Part shown: positions 10,366 through 18,247 of the stretch, piece after piece
Layout: every line of letters begins with the position of its first letter
Numbering within the stretch: position 1 is the first letter of the stretch
Assembly: GCA_947451935.1 (NCBI GenBank)
Contig: CANGBH010000010.1
Span: 1 to 58,181 of the forward strand
Reading direction: 5' to 3'
DNA: 58,181 nt
Source of the DNA: Chitinophagaceae bacterium
GTDB taxonomy: Bacteria; Bacteroidota; Bacteroidia; Chitinophagales; Chitinophagaceae
Position numbers and translations under genes: made by a program
The notes under the pieces: model-generated
Told to the model about the DNA's origin: nothing
The model's database searches: none
Seen by the model: the letters and a program-made list of their open reading frames with translations, nothing else

Positions 10366-10391
10366 TAAAAAAAGCCGGAATAAATCCGGCT
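10366..10391 (-). terminator. Terminator or attenuator between rplL and rpoB
   Basis: Stem AGCCGGA / TCCGGCT with a five-base loop, followed on the minus strand by seven T residues. It is 25 bp past the rplL stop. The equivalent position in Escherichia coli carries a partial attenuator that lowers rpoB relative to the ribosomal proteins; the same role is inferred here. Confidence 0.8.
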
Positions 10392-10415
10392 CTTTTATTC
10401 GATTGGTAAGTAAGG

Positions 10416-10793
10416 TTATTTAACCTCAACTTCAGCACCAGCTTCTTTAAGTTTAGCTGCGATATCGTCAGCTTCAGCTTTAGAAATACCTTCTTTAACA
10501 GCCTTTGGAGCACCATCAACTAGGTCTTTTGCTTCTTTCAAGCCTAATCCTGTAAGTTCTTTAACCACTTTAACAACACCCAATTTGCTTGCGCCTCCTG
10601 AAACCAGGATTACATCAAATGCTGTTTTTTCTGCAGCAGCAGCTCCGCCACCACCGTCGCCAGATGCAGCTACAACAACAGCTGCAGCAGCTGGTTCAAT
10701 TCCGTAATCAGCTTTCAATACATCAGCTAATTCTTGTACTTCTTTTACTGTCAAGCCTACTAGTTGTTCGGCTAATGCTTTAATGTCTGCCAT
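10416..10793 (-). CDS. rplL: 50S ribosomal protein L7/L12 (bL12)
   Basis: 125 aa acidic stalk protein that recruits translational GTPases. The N-terminal dimerisation helix ([19 protein letters not shown]) is followed by an Ala/Gly-rich hinge with a run of glycines at about 46-50, then the C-terminal factor-binding domain with [28 protein letters not shown] and [12 protein letters not shown]. It is the last ribosomal gene of the rplK-rplA-rplJ-rplL run and is followed by a hairpin. The gap to rplJ is 101 bp. Confidence 0.98.
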   Translation of the reverse strand: MADIKALAEQLVGLTVKEVQELADVLKADYGIEPAAAAVVVAASGDGGGGAAAAEKTAFDVILVSGGASKLGVVKVVKELTGLGLKEAKDLVDGAPKAVKEGISKAEADDIAAKLKEAGAEVEVK

Positions 10794-10894
10794 GTTTTTA
10801 CTTTTTAAACCGCTTTCAAAGCCAAAGCTCCAGCGGATGGTTATTAATATGCCACGTTTTAACCTCAGTGGCGTTGGGTTTTATACTCTTTTGT

Positions 10895-11410
10895 TTATTC
10901 TGCAGGAGCAGCTTCAGCTTGCTTCTCGTGATGCTGTAACAATCCAGCAAGCACACGCTTAGCAGGAGATTGCAACAATCCGATAACTTCACCGATAAGA
11001 TCATTCTTGCTCTTAAGATCTTTAAGAACGGCAAGTTGATCATCACCAACAAAAATATCACCATTGATAAACGCTGCTTTCAAAACAGGCTTTGGTGTAT
11101 TGATGTCTTTTCTGAATCCAGTAAGAATCAACGCAGGCTCTTTTGCACTCTCAGAGAACATAAGGGCTGTAACGCCATTCAACGATTCGAAAGCACCTTG
11201 ATACTTCGTTTCATCAAGTTGCTCCAATGCCTTACGGATCAATGTATTCTTTGCCACTTTCATTTCAACATTCTTGCTGAAACAAACGCGTCTAAGTTTT
11301 CCAATCTGCTCAACAGAAAGTGATTCAGTATTGGTGATATAAAAATTGTTGTACTGTCCGAATTTCTCTTTCAGTATTTCAATTACTTCATTTTTTTCTT
11401 GCTTTGTCAT
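10895..11410 (-). CDS. rplJ: 50S ribosomal protein L10 (uL10)
   Basis: 171 aa stalk base protein that anchors L12 dimers. The N-terminus MTKQEKNEVIEILKEKF, the KNTLIRKAL strand-helix and the RNA-binding segment are normal for uL10. The C-terminal helix ends in a charged, alanine-rich tail (HHEKQAEAAPAE), the L12-binding part. It lies 40 bp downstream of rplA and 101 bp upstream of rplL. That second gap can form GCCAC/GTGGC pairing around an 11-base loop but has no T tract. Confidence 0.97.
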   Translation of the reverse strand: MTKQEKNEVIEILKEKFGQYNNFYITNTESLSVEQIGKLRRVCFSKNVEMKVAKNTLIRKALEQLDETKYQGAFESLNGVTALMFSESAKEPALILTGFRKDINTPKPVLKAAFINGDIFVGDDQLAVLKDLKSKNDLIGEVIGLLQSPAKRVLAGLLQHHEKQAEAAPAE

Positions 11411-11450
11411 GATAAAGCGTTTTAATTTTTTTTAATGTAAACTAGAGTGA

Positions 11451-12143
11451 TCAGTGAATGAGCACTTTAGTGTCAACCGAAATAGCTGGACTCATAGTAC
11501 TAGCCATGAATACGCTTTTCAAATACGTTCCTTTCGATGTAGAAGGTTTAGCCTTAATAATCGCATTAAGAAACTCTAAACTGTTCTCTGTTATTTTTTC
11601 TGGAGTAAAACTCACCCTTCCAATAGAAGCATGAACGATACCTGCTTTATCAACTTTGAACGCTACTTTACCCGCTTTAACATCATTCACTGCATCAGCT
11701 ACATTGTTTGTAACGGTTCCAGTCTTAGGGTTTGGCATCAAGTTACGTGGGCCTAATACTTTACCCAACTTACCGATCTTAGGCATAACAGAAGGTGTTG
11801 CAATGATAACATCAATGTCTGTCCACCCAGTTTCGATTTTTTGAATAAATTCATCCAATCCAACAAAATCAGCACCAGCAGCTGTTGCTTCGGCTTCTTT
11901 ATCAGGGGTGCAAAGCACCAATACTTTCTTTGTTTTACCAGTACCATGTGGAAGTGTAACTGTTCCGCGAATAGCTTGATCAGCTTTCTTTGGATCAACT
12001 CCCAAACGTATATGTAGGTCTACTGAGCTGTCAAATTTTGTGCAGTTGATTTCTTTGACTAGGCTCGATGCTTCTGATAGTGAATAAACTTTTTTATCAT
12101 CCACTTTATTGGCAACTGCTTTTCTTTTTTTTGTGATTCCCAT
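11451..12143 (-). CDS. rplA: 50S ribosomal protein L1 (uL1)
   Basis: 230 aa protein of the L1 stalk, binding 23S rRNA and, in many bacteria, its own messenger. Characteristic stretches are [29 protein letters not shown], the [15 protein letters not shown] segment, [19 protein letters not shown] and [11 protein letters not shown]. The length is normal. The gene is 26 bp downstream of rplK in the same transcript. The C-terminus ([16 protein letters not shown]) is typical of the family. Confidence 0.98.
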   Translation of the reverse strand: MGITKKRKAVANKVDDKKVYSLSEASSLVKEINCTKFDSSVDLHIRLGVDPKKADQAIRGTVTLPHGTGKTKKVLVLCTPDKEAEATAAGADFVGLDEFIQKIETGWTDIDVIIATPSVMPKIGKLGKVLGPRNLMPNPKTGTVTNNVADAVNDVKAGKVAFKVDKAGIVHASIGRVSFTPEKITENSLEFLNAIIKAKPSTSKGTYLKSVFMASTMSPAISVDTKVLIH

Positions 12144-12169
12144 CTTGTTTGTTTTAAAGTTGTGATGGA

Positions 12170-12613
12170 TTAATTTTCCCAGGGTGCTTTGCCATCAACA
12201 GTGATGCCCATGCTTCTTGCTGTTCCAGCAACCATTTTCATGGCACTCTCTTCAGTAAAGCAGTTGAGATCAGACATCTTGTCTTTTGCAATAGCCTCTA
12301 CCTGTGACCAAGTTACCTTACCCACCTTTAGGCGGTTAGGCTCTTTGGAACCACTTTGAAGCTTGCTTGCCTCCAACAACTGAACAGCTGCTGGCGGAGT
12401 CTTGATGATGAAGTCAAATGATTTGTCTGTGTAAACAGTAATCAAAACAGGTAATACCTTACCCATTTTATCTTGAGTTCTTGCATTGTATTGTTTGCAA
12501 AACTCCATAATGTTAACACCTTTGGAACCTAATGCCGGTCCAACAGGAGGTGCAGGGTTGGCCTGGCCGCCCTTAACCTGCAACTTTACATAGCCAGAAA
12601 TTTCCTTAGCCAT
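12170..12613 (-). CDS. rplK: 50S ribosomal protein L11 (uL11)
   Basis: 147 aa protein of the GTPase-associated centre. It opens [20 protein letters not shown] and carries the [20 protein letters not shown] loop, the [11 protein letters not shown] linker and the rRNA-binding C-terminal domain with [20 protein letters not shown]. It is the first gene of the rplK operon here, because a histone-like gene on the other strand separates it from nusG; a -7 promoter box lies at 12699-12706. Confidence 0.98.
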   Translation of the reverse strand: MAKEISGYVKLQVKGGQANPAPPVGPALGSKGVNIMEFCKQYNARTQDKMGKVLPVLITVYTDKSFDFIIKTPPAAVQLLEASKLQSGSKEPNRLKVGKVTWSQVEAIAKDKMSDLNCFTEESAMKMVAGTARSMGITVDGKAPWEN

Positions 12614-12955
12614 AGTTTAATTTTTTTTGGTGATAGCGTCTCGGAAATAGTCCGAAACTCCCAAATCCATTCAAAAAAAGAACTTTCGATTGGGGGTGCA
12701 AATGTAAGGATTATTTTGAAAATTTCATAGGCAGAGGCAAAAACTCATGATTTTTATTTTCTGACCAACCTTTTAATCAGTTCAAGTCAATTTAAAACCA
12801 AAGGAAATAAACGATAAAAATCAACTGCTAAAGACCCCAACATCATGCATAGATTTATATTCATAAAAAAAACGCACTAAGTTTAAATGCTATTCAATTT
12901 AAATTCTTAAATTTCGACTGTATTTACAAAAAATCCATCAAAAAAAATTTACACC
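12614..12955. other. Intergenic region between rplK and the histone-like gene
   Basis: 342 bp, very AT-rich, separating two divergent genes. It holds the minus-strand rplK promoter box and, on the plus strand at 12908-12915, TAAATTTC, one base off the -7 consensus and about 40 bp before the histone-like ATG. I see no open frame of note and no recognised RNA. In most Bacteroidota this place would simply be the short nusG-rplK spacer. Confidence 0.6.
12699..12706 (-). promoter_or_regulatory. rplK operon promoter, -7 box TACATTTG
   Basis: An exact match to the Bacteroidota -7 consensus TAnnTTTG, 86 bp before the rplK start, giving a leader of about 80 nt. No clear TTTG -33 box; TTTTCA lies about 12 bp upstream only. 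It is needed because rplK is no longer contiguous with nusG. Confidence 0.65.
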
Positions 12956-13447
12956 ATGGCATCGTCAAAAAAATCAGCAAAAAAAGCCGCAAAAAAGGCA
13001 GCACCTAAGAAAGTGGTGAAAAAAGCCGCTAAGAAAGCCGCAAAAAAAGCAGCTCCTAAAAAAGCCGTTAAGAAAGCAGTAAAAAAAGCAGCTCCTAAAA
13101 AAGCCGCTAAGAAAGCAGCAAAAAAAGCAGCTCCTAAAAAAGCCGCTAAGAAAGCAGCAAAGAAAACCGCTCCAAAAAAAGTAGCTAAGAAAGCCACTGC
13201 AAAAAAAGTGGTGAAAAAAGCCGCTAAAAAAGCAGTTAAGAAGGCAGTAAAAAAAGCAGCACCAAAAAAAGCAGTGGCGAAAGCAGCTCCTAAAAAAGCA
13301 GCAAAGAAAGTAGCCCCTAAGAAGAAAGCTAAAAAAATCATAGCCCCAGTTGCCGCTCCAATCGCTGCACCTGCAGCACCTGTAGCTGAAGTAGTAACCA
13401 TTGAAACTCCTTCAACAGATACAAACAACAGCACTCCTACCGCATAG
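12956..13447 (+). CDS. Histone H1-like lysine/alanine/proline-rich DNA-binding protein
   Basis: 163 aa, of which residues 1-128 are almost only Lys, Ala, Pro and Val in degenerate AAKKAAPKKAVKK-type repeats, like the C-terminal tail of eukaryotic H1, chlamydial Hc1/Hc2 and AlgP-type proteins. The last 35 residues are a neutral Ala/Pro/Thr tail (APVAAPIAAP, then VTIETPSTDTNN). It should be disordered, strongly basic and nucleoid-associated. The start ATG at 12956 (ACACCATGGCA) leads straight into repeats. It is the only plus-strand gene within a long minus-strand ribosomal operon and has its own terminator. The opposite strand is also open, but only as a mirror of the biased codons. Repeat number is likely to vary between strains. 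Confidence 0.9.
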   Translation: MASSKKSAKKAAKKAAPKKVVKKAAKKAAKKAAPKKAVKKAVKKAAPKKAAKKAAKKAAPKKAAKKAAKKTAPKKVAKKATAKKVVKKAAKKAVKKAVKKAAPKKAVAKAAPKKAAKKVAPKKKAKKIIAPVAAPIAAPAAPVAEVVTIETPSTDTNNSTPTA

Positions 13448-13464
13448 TCTTACTATACGTATAA

Positions 13465-13500
13465 TAAAAAAGGGTCCCGAAAAATCGAGACCCTTTTTTT
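13465..13500. terminator. Bidirectional terminator between the histone-like gene and nusG
   Basis: AAAAAAGGGTC arm pairs with GACCCTTTTTTT, with an inner CGA/TCG pair and one C-A mismatch. A and T tracts on both sides make it work for the plus-strand histone-like gene and the minus-strand nusG, which end 18 and 15 bp away. Confidence 0.88.
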
Positions 13501-13514
13501 ATAGGCTTTTTTGA

Positions 13515-14078
13515 TTAAGCAAGTTTCTCAACCTGCATATAATTCAACTCCACAGGGGTTGATCGACCGAAAATTTTCACGGTGACTTTCAATTTCTTCT
13601 TCTCATCATTCACCTCTTCAATTACACCATTAAAATCATTGAATGGTCCATCGATAATTTTAATTGTCTCACCAATGATAAATGGTTCACTCATCACCAT
13701 ACCACCCGCTTCATTCATCTCATCCATTTTACCAAGCATCTTATTCACTTCAGACTTTCTCAATGCAACTGGATTTTCTTTTCCAAGAAAATGAATCACA
13801 TTGGTTGTATTCTTAATGGAAGAAATGATGTCGTCGTGTAATTTACCACCAGCGCATTCAATCATCACATAACCTGGATAAAAGTTACGCTCACGCATTA
13901 CCTTTTTCCCGTTTTGAACTTTGTATACTTTTTCTACTGGAAGAAAAATCTGCTTAATAACGTTATCCCAATGATTGCGTAAAATATCCTTGTCAAGGTA
14001 TTCCTTAACCTTACGCTCTTTACCACTGATAACCCTCAGTACGTACCATTTGGTTTCTTGTTGTGTTGTCGTTTCCAT
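13515..14078 (-). CDS. nusG: Transcription termination/antitermination factor NusG
   Basis: 187 aa. The NGN domain starts WYVLRVISGKERKVKEYL and includes FYPGYVMIECAGGKLHDDI and VIHFLGKENPVAL. The C-terminal KOW domain is IGETIKIIDGPFNDFNGVIEEV followed by KLKVTVKIFGRSTPVELNY. It binds RNA polymerase and couples to the ribosome or Rho. Its ATG overlaps the secE stop by one base (TAATG). Transcription ends at the hairpin after it, so nusG is uncoupled from rplK here. Confidence 0.98.
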   Translation of the reverse strand: METTTQQETKWYVLRVISGKERKVKEYLDKDILRNHWDNVIKQIFLPVEKVYKVQNGKKVMRERNFYPGYVMIECAGGKLHDDIISSIKNTTNVIHFLGKENPVALRKSEVNKMLGKMDEMNEAGGMVMSEPFIIGETIKIIDGPFNDFNGVIEEVNDEKKKLKVTVKIFGRSTPVELNYMQVEKLA

Positions 14079-14272
14079 TACTTAAATAATGAATAAATGA
14101 ATTTAAGGACAGAATTGCTACCAAAATCGAGTACCCAAACAATTGCAGTGATGATCAATGTTGCCACCAAAACAATCATGGTTGACTGCTGTAATTGTGC
14201 CCAATTTGGCCAGGTCACTTTTTCAGCAAGCTCTTTGTAAGAGTCTTTGAAATATGTTTGAATTTTATTCAT
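14078..14272 (-). CDS. secE: Preprotein translocase subunit SecE
   Basis: 64 aa. The amphipathic N-terminal helix (TYFKDSYKELAEKVTWPNW) contains the conserved KVTWP motif, and one transmembrane helix follows (IVLVATLIITAIVWVLDF). It clamps SecY in the Sec channel. It is preceded by tRNA-Trp and overlaps nusG by one base, the usual tuf-trnW-secE-nusG order of Bacteroidota. Confidence 0.96.
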   Translation of the reverse strand: MNKIQTYFKDSYKELAEKVTWPNWAQLQQSTMIVLVATLIITAIVWVLDFGSNSVLKFIYSLFK

Positions 14273-14326
14273 GTGCTTCGTTTATATTGAAGTATATCGG
14301 TTCGAAGATAATCAAACTTTTCTTGG

Positions 14327-14397
14327 CACGGGCACTAGGATTCGAACCCAGATCAAAGGTTTTGGAGACCTCTATTCTACCATTGAACTATGCCCGT
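14327..14397 (-). tRNA. tRNA-Trp (CCA)
   Basis: 71 nt. Acceptor arms ACGGGCA / TGCCCGT, D arm with AGTTCAATGGTAGA, anticodon loop CTCCAAA giving CCA (Trp), and T arm GGGTTCGAATCC. The 3' CCA is not encoded. It sits between tuf and secE. Confidence 0.96.
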
Positions 14398-14440
14398 AAA
14401 TTGTCATAAGTCGTTCTAAAATGGCTTACCCAATTAGAAA

Positions 14441-14472
14441 GAAAGTACCCGGATGGGTATCCAGGTACTTTC
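14441..14472 (-). terminator. Hairpin after tuf
   Basis: GAAAGTACC / GGTACTTTC arms with an inner GGAT/ATCC stem; a T-rich tract (TTTCTTTCT) follows on the minus strand. It lies 52 bp past the tuf stop and before tRNA-Trp, so it probably ends most tuf transcripts. Confidence 0.75.
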
Positions 14473-14523
14473 TTTTATGCTTTCCAAACAGTGATCATTC
14501 TTGAATGAACTGTCTTCAAATGC

Positions 14524-15711
14524 TTATTTCAGGATCTCAGTAACCTGTCCGGCACCAACTGTACGTCCACCTTCGCGGATCGCAAACTTTAATCCTTTCT
14601 CCATCGCGATTGGTTGGATAAGTTTTACAGTTAAGTTAGTGTTATCACCAGGCATAACCATTTCAGTACCTGCAGGAAGTTCGCACTCTCCTGTTACGTC
14701 AGTTGTACGGAAATAGAACTGAGGACGATATTTGTTGAAAAATGGAGTGTGACGTCCACCTTCTTCTTTGCTCAATACGTATACTTCACCTTTGAATTCA
14801 GTGTGTGGAGTGATTGAACCTGGTTTGCAAATAACCATACCACGACGGATTTGGGTCTTTTCAATACCACGTAACAAAATACCAGCGTTATCTCCAGCTT
14901 CACCTTCATCAAGTAGCTTACGGAACATCTCAACACCAGTACATGTAGAAGTCAATGGTTTTTCCATCATACCTACAATTTCAACACCCTCACCAACTTT
15001 GATTCTACCACGCTCGATACGACCTGTAGCAACTGTACCACGACCAGTGATGGTGAATACGTCTTCTACAGACATAAGGAATGGAAGATCAACTGGACGA
15101 GGAGGAAGTGGAATGTATGAATCTACTGCAGCCATCAATTCATCGATTTTTGCAGTCCACTTAGCTTCTCCAGCTAATGCACCTGTTGCAGAACCTTGGA
15201 TGATTGGTGTGTTATCACCATCAAATCCATAATATGTAAGAAGTTCGCGAATTTCCATTTCTACTAACTCAAGCAATTCTGGATCATCAACAAGGTCAAC
15301 CTTGTTCATGAATACCACAATCTGAGGAACACCTACCTGACGTGCAAGAAGGATGTGCTCTTTTGTTTGAGGCATCGGACCATCCGTAGCAGCCACAACA
15401 AGGATTGCACCGTCCATCTGGGCAGCACCAGTAATCATGTTCTTAACATAGTCAGCGTGACCTGGACAGTCAACGTGCGCATAGTGGCGGTTGGCTGTTT
15501 GGTATTCCACGTGGGCCGTGTTAATAGTGATACCACGCTCCTTTTCTTCAGGGGCAGCATCGATTTCATCGTACTTTTTCTCTTGAGCCCAACCACTTTT
15601 TGCTAAATGATTAGTAATAGCAGCAGTGAGTGTGGTTTTACCATGGTCAACGTGGCCAATGGTACCAATGTTTACGTGGGGTTTATCCCGCTTGAAAGTC
15701 TCTTTAGACAT
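14524..15711 (-). CDS. tuf: Elongation factor Tu
   Basis: 395 aa translational GTPase delivering aminoacyl-tRNA. The P-loop GHVDHGKT is at residues 19-26, the effector region [12 protein letters not shown] follows, then [20 protein letters not shown], the base-specifying NKVD near 136 and the domain 2/3 motifs [14 protein letters not shown] and [10 protein letters not shown]. The C-terminus [18 protein letters not shown] is standard. The four upstream tRNAs plus tuf match the thrU-tyrU-glyT-thrT-tufB order of E. coli. It also has its own promoter box at 15762-15769. This is the only tuf in the window. Confidence 0.99.
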   Translation of the reverse strand: MSKETFKRDKPHVNIGTIGHVDHGKTTLTAAITNHLAKSGWAQEKKYDEIDAAPEEKERGITINTAHVEYQTANRHYAHVDCPGHADYVKNMITGAAQMDGAILVVAATDGPMPQTKEHILLARQVGVPQIVVFMNKVDLVDDPELLELVEMEIRELLTYYGFDGDNTPIIQGSATGALAGEAKWTAKIDELMAAVDSYIPLPPRPVDLPFLMSVEDVFTITGRGTVATGRIERGRIKVGEGVEIVGMMEKPLTSTCTGVEMFRKLLDEGEAGDNAGILLRGIEKTQIRRGMVICKPGSITPHTEFKGEVYVLSKEEGGRHTPFFNKYRPQFYFRTTDVTGECELPAGTEMVMPGDNTNLTVKLIQPIAMEKGLKFAIREGGRTVGAGQVTEILK

Positions 15712-15761
15712 TGTTATCCGTTTTTGTTTGTTTTTACTTGGTTTACCTATTGAAACGGCCG

Positions 15762-15769
15762 CAAAGTTA
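15762..15769 (-). promoter_or_regulatory. tuf promoter, -7 box TAACTTTG
   Basis: Exact TAnnTTTG match followed by C, 50 bp before the tuf ATG. It lies on the tuf side of the repeat array, so tuf can be transcribed without reading through the tRNAs or the repeats. Confidence 0.7.
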
Positions 15770-15819
15770 ATTCACTTTGGGTCGAATAAAAAAAGTTTTT
15801 TTACCCCTAACCTCTCTAA

Positions 15820-15965
15820 ACACTCCTCAACCTCCCTAAACATCCTTCAACCTCTTCAACCCCCTCAACCTCTTCAACCTCCTTCAACCTCCCTAATCAT
15901 TCTTCAACCTCTTCAACCCCCTCAACCTCTTCAACCTCCCTAAACATTCTTCAACCTCTTCAAGG
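15820..15965. repeat. TCTTCAACC-type low-complexity repeat array
   Basis: About 145 bp of degenerate 9-12 bp units (TCTTCAACC, CCTCAACC, CTCCCTAA). A higher-order block of roughly 47-57 bp beginning CATYCTTCAACCTCTTCAACC occurs at 15841, 15898 and, truncated, 15945. It lies between tRNA-Thr(GGT) and tuf. There are no unique spacers, so it is not a CRISPR array. It looks like replication-slippage sequence tolerated in the spacer. Confidence 0.85.
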
Positions 15966-15970
15966 GATAG

Positions 15971-16042
<72 letters not shown>

Positions 16043-16066
16043 TGGAAACCGCTGTTGCGGCATGCG

Positions 16067-16139
16067 AGCGGGAGACGAGGCTCGAACCCGCGACCTATAG
16101 CTTGGAAGGCTATCGCTCTACCAACTGAGCTACTCCCGC
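16067..16139 (-). tRNA. tRNA-Gly (TCC)
   Basis: 73 nt. Acceptor arms GCGGGAG / CTCCCGC, D arm TAGCTCAGTTGGTAGAGC, anticodon loop CTTCCAA (TCC, Gly), and T arm CGGGTTCGAGCC. CCA is not encoded. Confidence 0.95.
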
Positions 16140-16183
16140 ATGTATTACTGATAAAAAAGCAAACCCGTATTCCAAATGAAATG

Positions 16184-16265
16184 TGGGCAGGAGTGGATTC
16201 GAACCACTGAAGTCGTAGACAGCGGATTTACAGTCCGCCCCATTTGGCCGCTCTGGAACCTGCCC
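16184..16265 (-). tRNA. tRNA-Tyr (GTA)
   Basis: 82 nt with the long variable arm of a class II tRNA. Acceptor arms GGGCAGG / CCTGCCC, anticodon loop CTGTAAA (GTA, Tyr), T arm GTGGTTCGAATCCAC, discriminator A. It lies in the Thr-Tyr-Gly-Thr cluster. Confidence 0.95.
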
Positions 16266-16315
16266 TTCAACATTCAACGGCTCAAGCAATAGATTGTAAA
16301 CCTATTGCCAAATGG

Positions 16316-16388
16316 AGCCAGAGAAGGGACTCGAACCCCCGACCAGCTGATTACAAATCAGCTGCTCTACCAACTGAGCTACTCTGGC
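16316..16388 (-). tRNA. tRNA-Thr (TGT)
   Basis: 73 nt. Acceptor arms GCCAGAG / CTCTGGC, D arm TAGCTCAGTTGGTAGAGC, anticodon stem GCTGA/TCAGC with loop TTTGTAA (TGT, Thr), and T arm GGGGGTTCGAGTCCC. It is the first tRNA of the cluster, about 85 bp after the promoter box. Confidence 0.95.
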
Positions 16389-16451
16389 TTGTTTGAATGT
16401 GAAAGGATGATTTGTACTTCCTTACCAGTATCCTTAAATAAATAAAGAACT

Positions 16452-16480
16452 ATCCCCTTTTTTAGGGGATGGCAAAGGTA
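16452..16480 (-). promoter_or_regulatory. tRNA/tuf operon promoter with hairpin at the start of the transcript
   Basis: The -7 box TACCTTTG (16473-16480, minus) matches TAnnTTTG exactly. Immediately downstream, ATCCCC / GGGGAT (16452-16470) forms a hairpin around an A-rich loop, which would be the very 5' end of the RNA. It is either a leader hairpin or, read from hpf, a weak terminator; no T tract follows directly. Confidence 0.6.
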
Positions 16481-16545
16481 ATGGAATTCTTGAAAAGCAA
16501 AAATTTTGTCCCGCTCTTTTTTGTAAATATTTCAAAGGAGTAAAA

Positions 16546-16845
16546 TCAGACGGCTTGCTTCTCCTTTACTTTTTTGATTTGCATCATCATAGACTCGAGC
16601 GCTTGATCAAAAGATTCCTCAAATGATTTGCTGCTATGCTTCACAAAAAGCTCATGGCGCGGTACGGTTAATCTAATCTCCGCAACCTTATCTTTAATCT
16701 GATGGATGACATTATCTAATTTCAAATACACATCAACTTTCATGATCTTGTCATGAAGGCTCTCCAACTTGCTGATCTTTTTATTTACATGCGCCAATAG
16801 CGCTGCATCGGCATCAAAATGAATAGCATGAATAGTCAGTGTCAT
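16546..16845 (-). CDS. hpf: Ribosome hibernation-promoting factor / RaiA family
   Basis: About 99 aa from the ATG at 16845, which gives the family N-terminus MTLTIHAIHFDAD; an ATG at 16878 would add 11 residues before the first strand. The beta-alpha-beta fold is seen as KISKLESLHDKIMKVDVYLKL, AEIRLTVPRHELFVKHSSKSFEESFDQALESM and a basic C-terminal helix. HPF binds the 30S channel and inactivates ribosomes in stationary phase. It is the short form without the dimerising C-terminal domain. A -7 box lies at 16925-16932. It sits between xerC and the tRNA cluster, a common Bacteroidota arrangement. Confidence 0.88.
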   Translation of the reverse strand: MTLTIHAIHFDADAALLAHVNKKISKLESLHDKIMKVDVYLKLDNVIHQIKDKVAEIRLTVPRHELFVKHSSKSFEESFDQALESMMMQIKKVKEKQAV

Positions 16846-16924
16846 ATCCTTGTTTTTAGGTGAAAAATATCGCTCCATGATTCCTCAGAAGCACATAGAA
16901 AGTTACCGCTAAATGAAGCGATAT

Positions 16925-16932
16925 CAAATTTA
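16925..16932 (-). promoter_or_regulatory. hpf promoter, -7 box TAAATTTG
   Basis: Exact TAnnTTTG match, 47 bp before the ATG at 16878 and 80 bp before the preferred ATG at 16845. Confidence 0.5.
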
Positions 16933-16976
16933 AATTTCACAAAAAAAACCAAAAATCATCTTTTGAAAATGCACCA

Positions 16977-17879
16977 CTAACCCTTTGGATGGGCCTTCTT
17001 ATGTATGTCCCTCAAACGCTCAATGCTGTTGTGGGTATAAACTTGGGTAGCTGCTAAACTGGAATGCCCCAATAACTCTTTCACCGCATTCAACTCAGCC
17101 CCATTGCCGGTAAGATGGGTAGCAAAACTATGGCGCAGAACGTGTGGACTCTTTTTTTCCGCAGTCGTAATCATCGATAAATAATGCTTCACCACATCAT
17201 ATATCTTACGAGCATGCATTGGCTTACCCTGGCGATTGAGCAACAAATTCAATGCATCACTATCTGGAAATAACGCGGTTCGTTCAATGAGGTACTGATC
17301 TACCGACTTCAACATCTCAGCATTCAATGGAATGATGCGTTCTTTATTTCCTTTACCAAGTACCTTGAGTTGACGTGCTGCACTATTAATCTGTGCTATT
17401 TTTAAATTCACCAACTCACTAACCCGTATGCCAGTTTGATATAGCAATGAAATGAGCAGGTGCGCTGTTCTACCTTCAAAACTATCAGGAAATACTGTGT
17501 CATTTAATAATAAATGCATCTGATCCTGTTCAACATAGGAGGGCAAACGCTTTTTTGTCTTGAGCACTTGAATGGTCTTCGTTGGATTAACGTTAACCAT
17601 CTGCTGCACCAAACAAAACTTAAAAAAAGAACGAACAGAGGATATTTTTCGATTGATGCTTCTAGGCTGAATTTTCTGTAACGTCAATGAAGCCATCCAA
17701 CTACGAATCATGGCAGCATTGATTTGCGCTGGATCGGTTGTATCAAATTGAGCCTGTAAAAATTCAAAAAAAGCCTGCAAATCATCCGCATAAGCCCGAA
17801 AGGTATGGACGGAATAACGCTTCTCGAATTTGATGTGATCGAGAAAACGGATTAAGATAGGATGGGTAATTTCAGGCAT
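16977..17879 (-). CDS. xerC: Tyrosine recombinase XerC
   Basis: About 300 aa. The N-terminal SAM-like DNA-binding domain (PILIRFLDHIKFEKRYSVHT, then TFRAYADDLQAFFEFLQ) precedes the catalytic domain with YQTGIRVSELVNL (first Arg), LGKGNKERIIPL (Lys), HVLRHSFATHL (His-x-x-Arg), LLGHSSLAATQVYTH (His and nucleophile Tyr). It resolves chromosome dimers at dif. The ATG at 17894 overlaps a near-consensus -7 box (TAACTTTA, 17894-17901), so I prefer the next ATG at 17879, which starts MPEITHP. The rpsU-xerC-hpf linkage is typical for Bacteroidota and argues for a housekeeping Xer protein rather than a phage integrase. Confidence 0.93.
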   Translation of the reverse strand: MPEITHPILIRFLDHIKFEKRYSVHTFRAYADDLQAFFEFLQAQFDTTDPAQINAAMIRSWMASLTLQKIQPRSINRKISSVRSFFKFCLVQQMVNVNPTKTIQVLKTKKRLPSYVEQDQMHLLLNDTVFPDSFEGRTAHLLISLLYQTGIRVSELVNLKIAQINSAARQLKVLGKGNKERIIPLNAEMLKSVDQYLIERTALFPDSDALNLLLNRQGKPMHARKIYDVVKHYLSMITTAEKKSPHVLRHSFATHLTGNGAELNAVKELLGHSSLAATQVYTHNSIERLRDIHKKAHPKG

Positions 17880-17945
17880 AAAAAAAGTAGTCATAAAGTT
17901 ATGAAACCTAATGACTACTCACGTATATTTAATTAAACCGGTCGA

Positions 17946-18143
17946 CTACGACTCTATCTCTCCGGTAAAAATCTTCTGCTTATAAATTGCTTTCAACACC
18001 TCACCCCTACGTCTGATTGAAGGTTTGATGAACGCTTGACGCTCACGAAGCTGAAGAAGAATCTTAGCTTTCTCAAACTTTTTCTTGTACTTCTTAAGGG
18101 CTTTGTCGATGTTTTCGCAATCTTTAGAATCGATAATTAACAT
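17946..18143 (-). CDS. rpsU: 30S ribosomal protein S21 (bS21)
   Basis: 65 aa, starting MLIIDSKDCENIDKALKKYKKKFEK, a small, very basic protein of the 30S platform near the anti-Shine-Dalgarno. The frame is open 15 codons further upstream to 18188, but the -7 promoter box at 18167-18174 falls inside that extension, so translation must start at 18143. It is divergent from the riboflavin synthase gene and followed by xerC. Confidence 0.95.
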   Translation of the reverse strand: MLIIDSKDCENIDKALKKYKKKFEKAKILLQLRERQAFIKPSIRRRGEVLKAIYKQKIFTGEIES

Positions 18144-18166
18144 ATTTTTCCTCGTTTTTGGGACTG

Positions 18167-18174
18167 CAAAGATA
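18167..18174 (-). promoter_or_regulatory. rpsU promoter, -7 box TATCTTTG
   Basis: Exact TAnnTTTG match followed by C, 24 bp before the rpsU ATG, giving a leader of about 18 nt. It decides the rpsU start. Confidence 0.7.
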
Positions 18175-18247
18175 ATATTTTGATTCATTTTTCCAAAAGG
18201 AATCTGAAATTCATTTACAAGTCAGAACTTTACCTCAAATTCAGCTC

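Noticed and set aside
12949-13434. Long open frame on the minus strand opposite the histone-like gene, rich in Ala and Phe
   Set aside because: It is the mirror of Lys/Ala codon repeats (AAA gives TTT, GCA gives TGC). It has no plausible start context and the opposite frame has the terminator and family-like composition.
15626-15943. Plus-strand frame with LQPPQPL repeats antisense to tuf
   Set aside because: It arises from the TCTTCAACC low-complexity array and the complement of tuf; no promoter or family similarity.
15820-15965. Possible CRISPR array
   Set aside because: Units are 9-12 bp with no unique spacers and no cas genes. The same applies to the 14-bp arrays at 21061-21125 and 24611-24739.
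16977-17879. Phage or transposon integrase marking a mobile element
   Set aside because: It sits in the conserved rpsU-xerC-hpf order. The tRNAs nearby are intact and I see no attachment-site repeats or phage genes.
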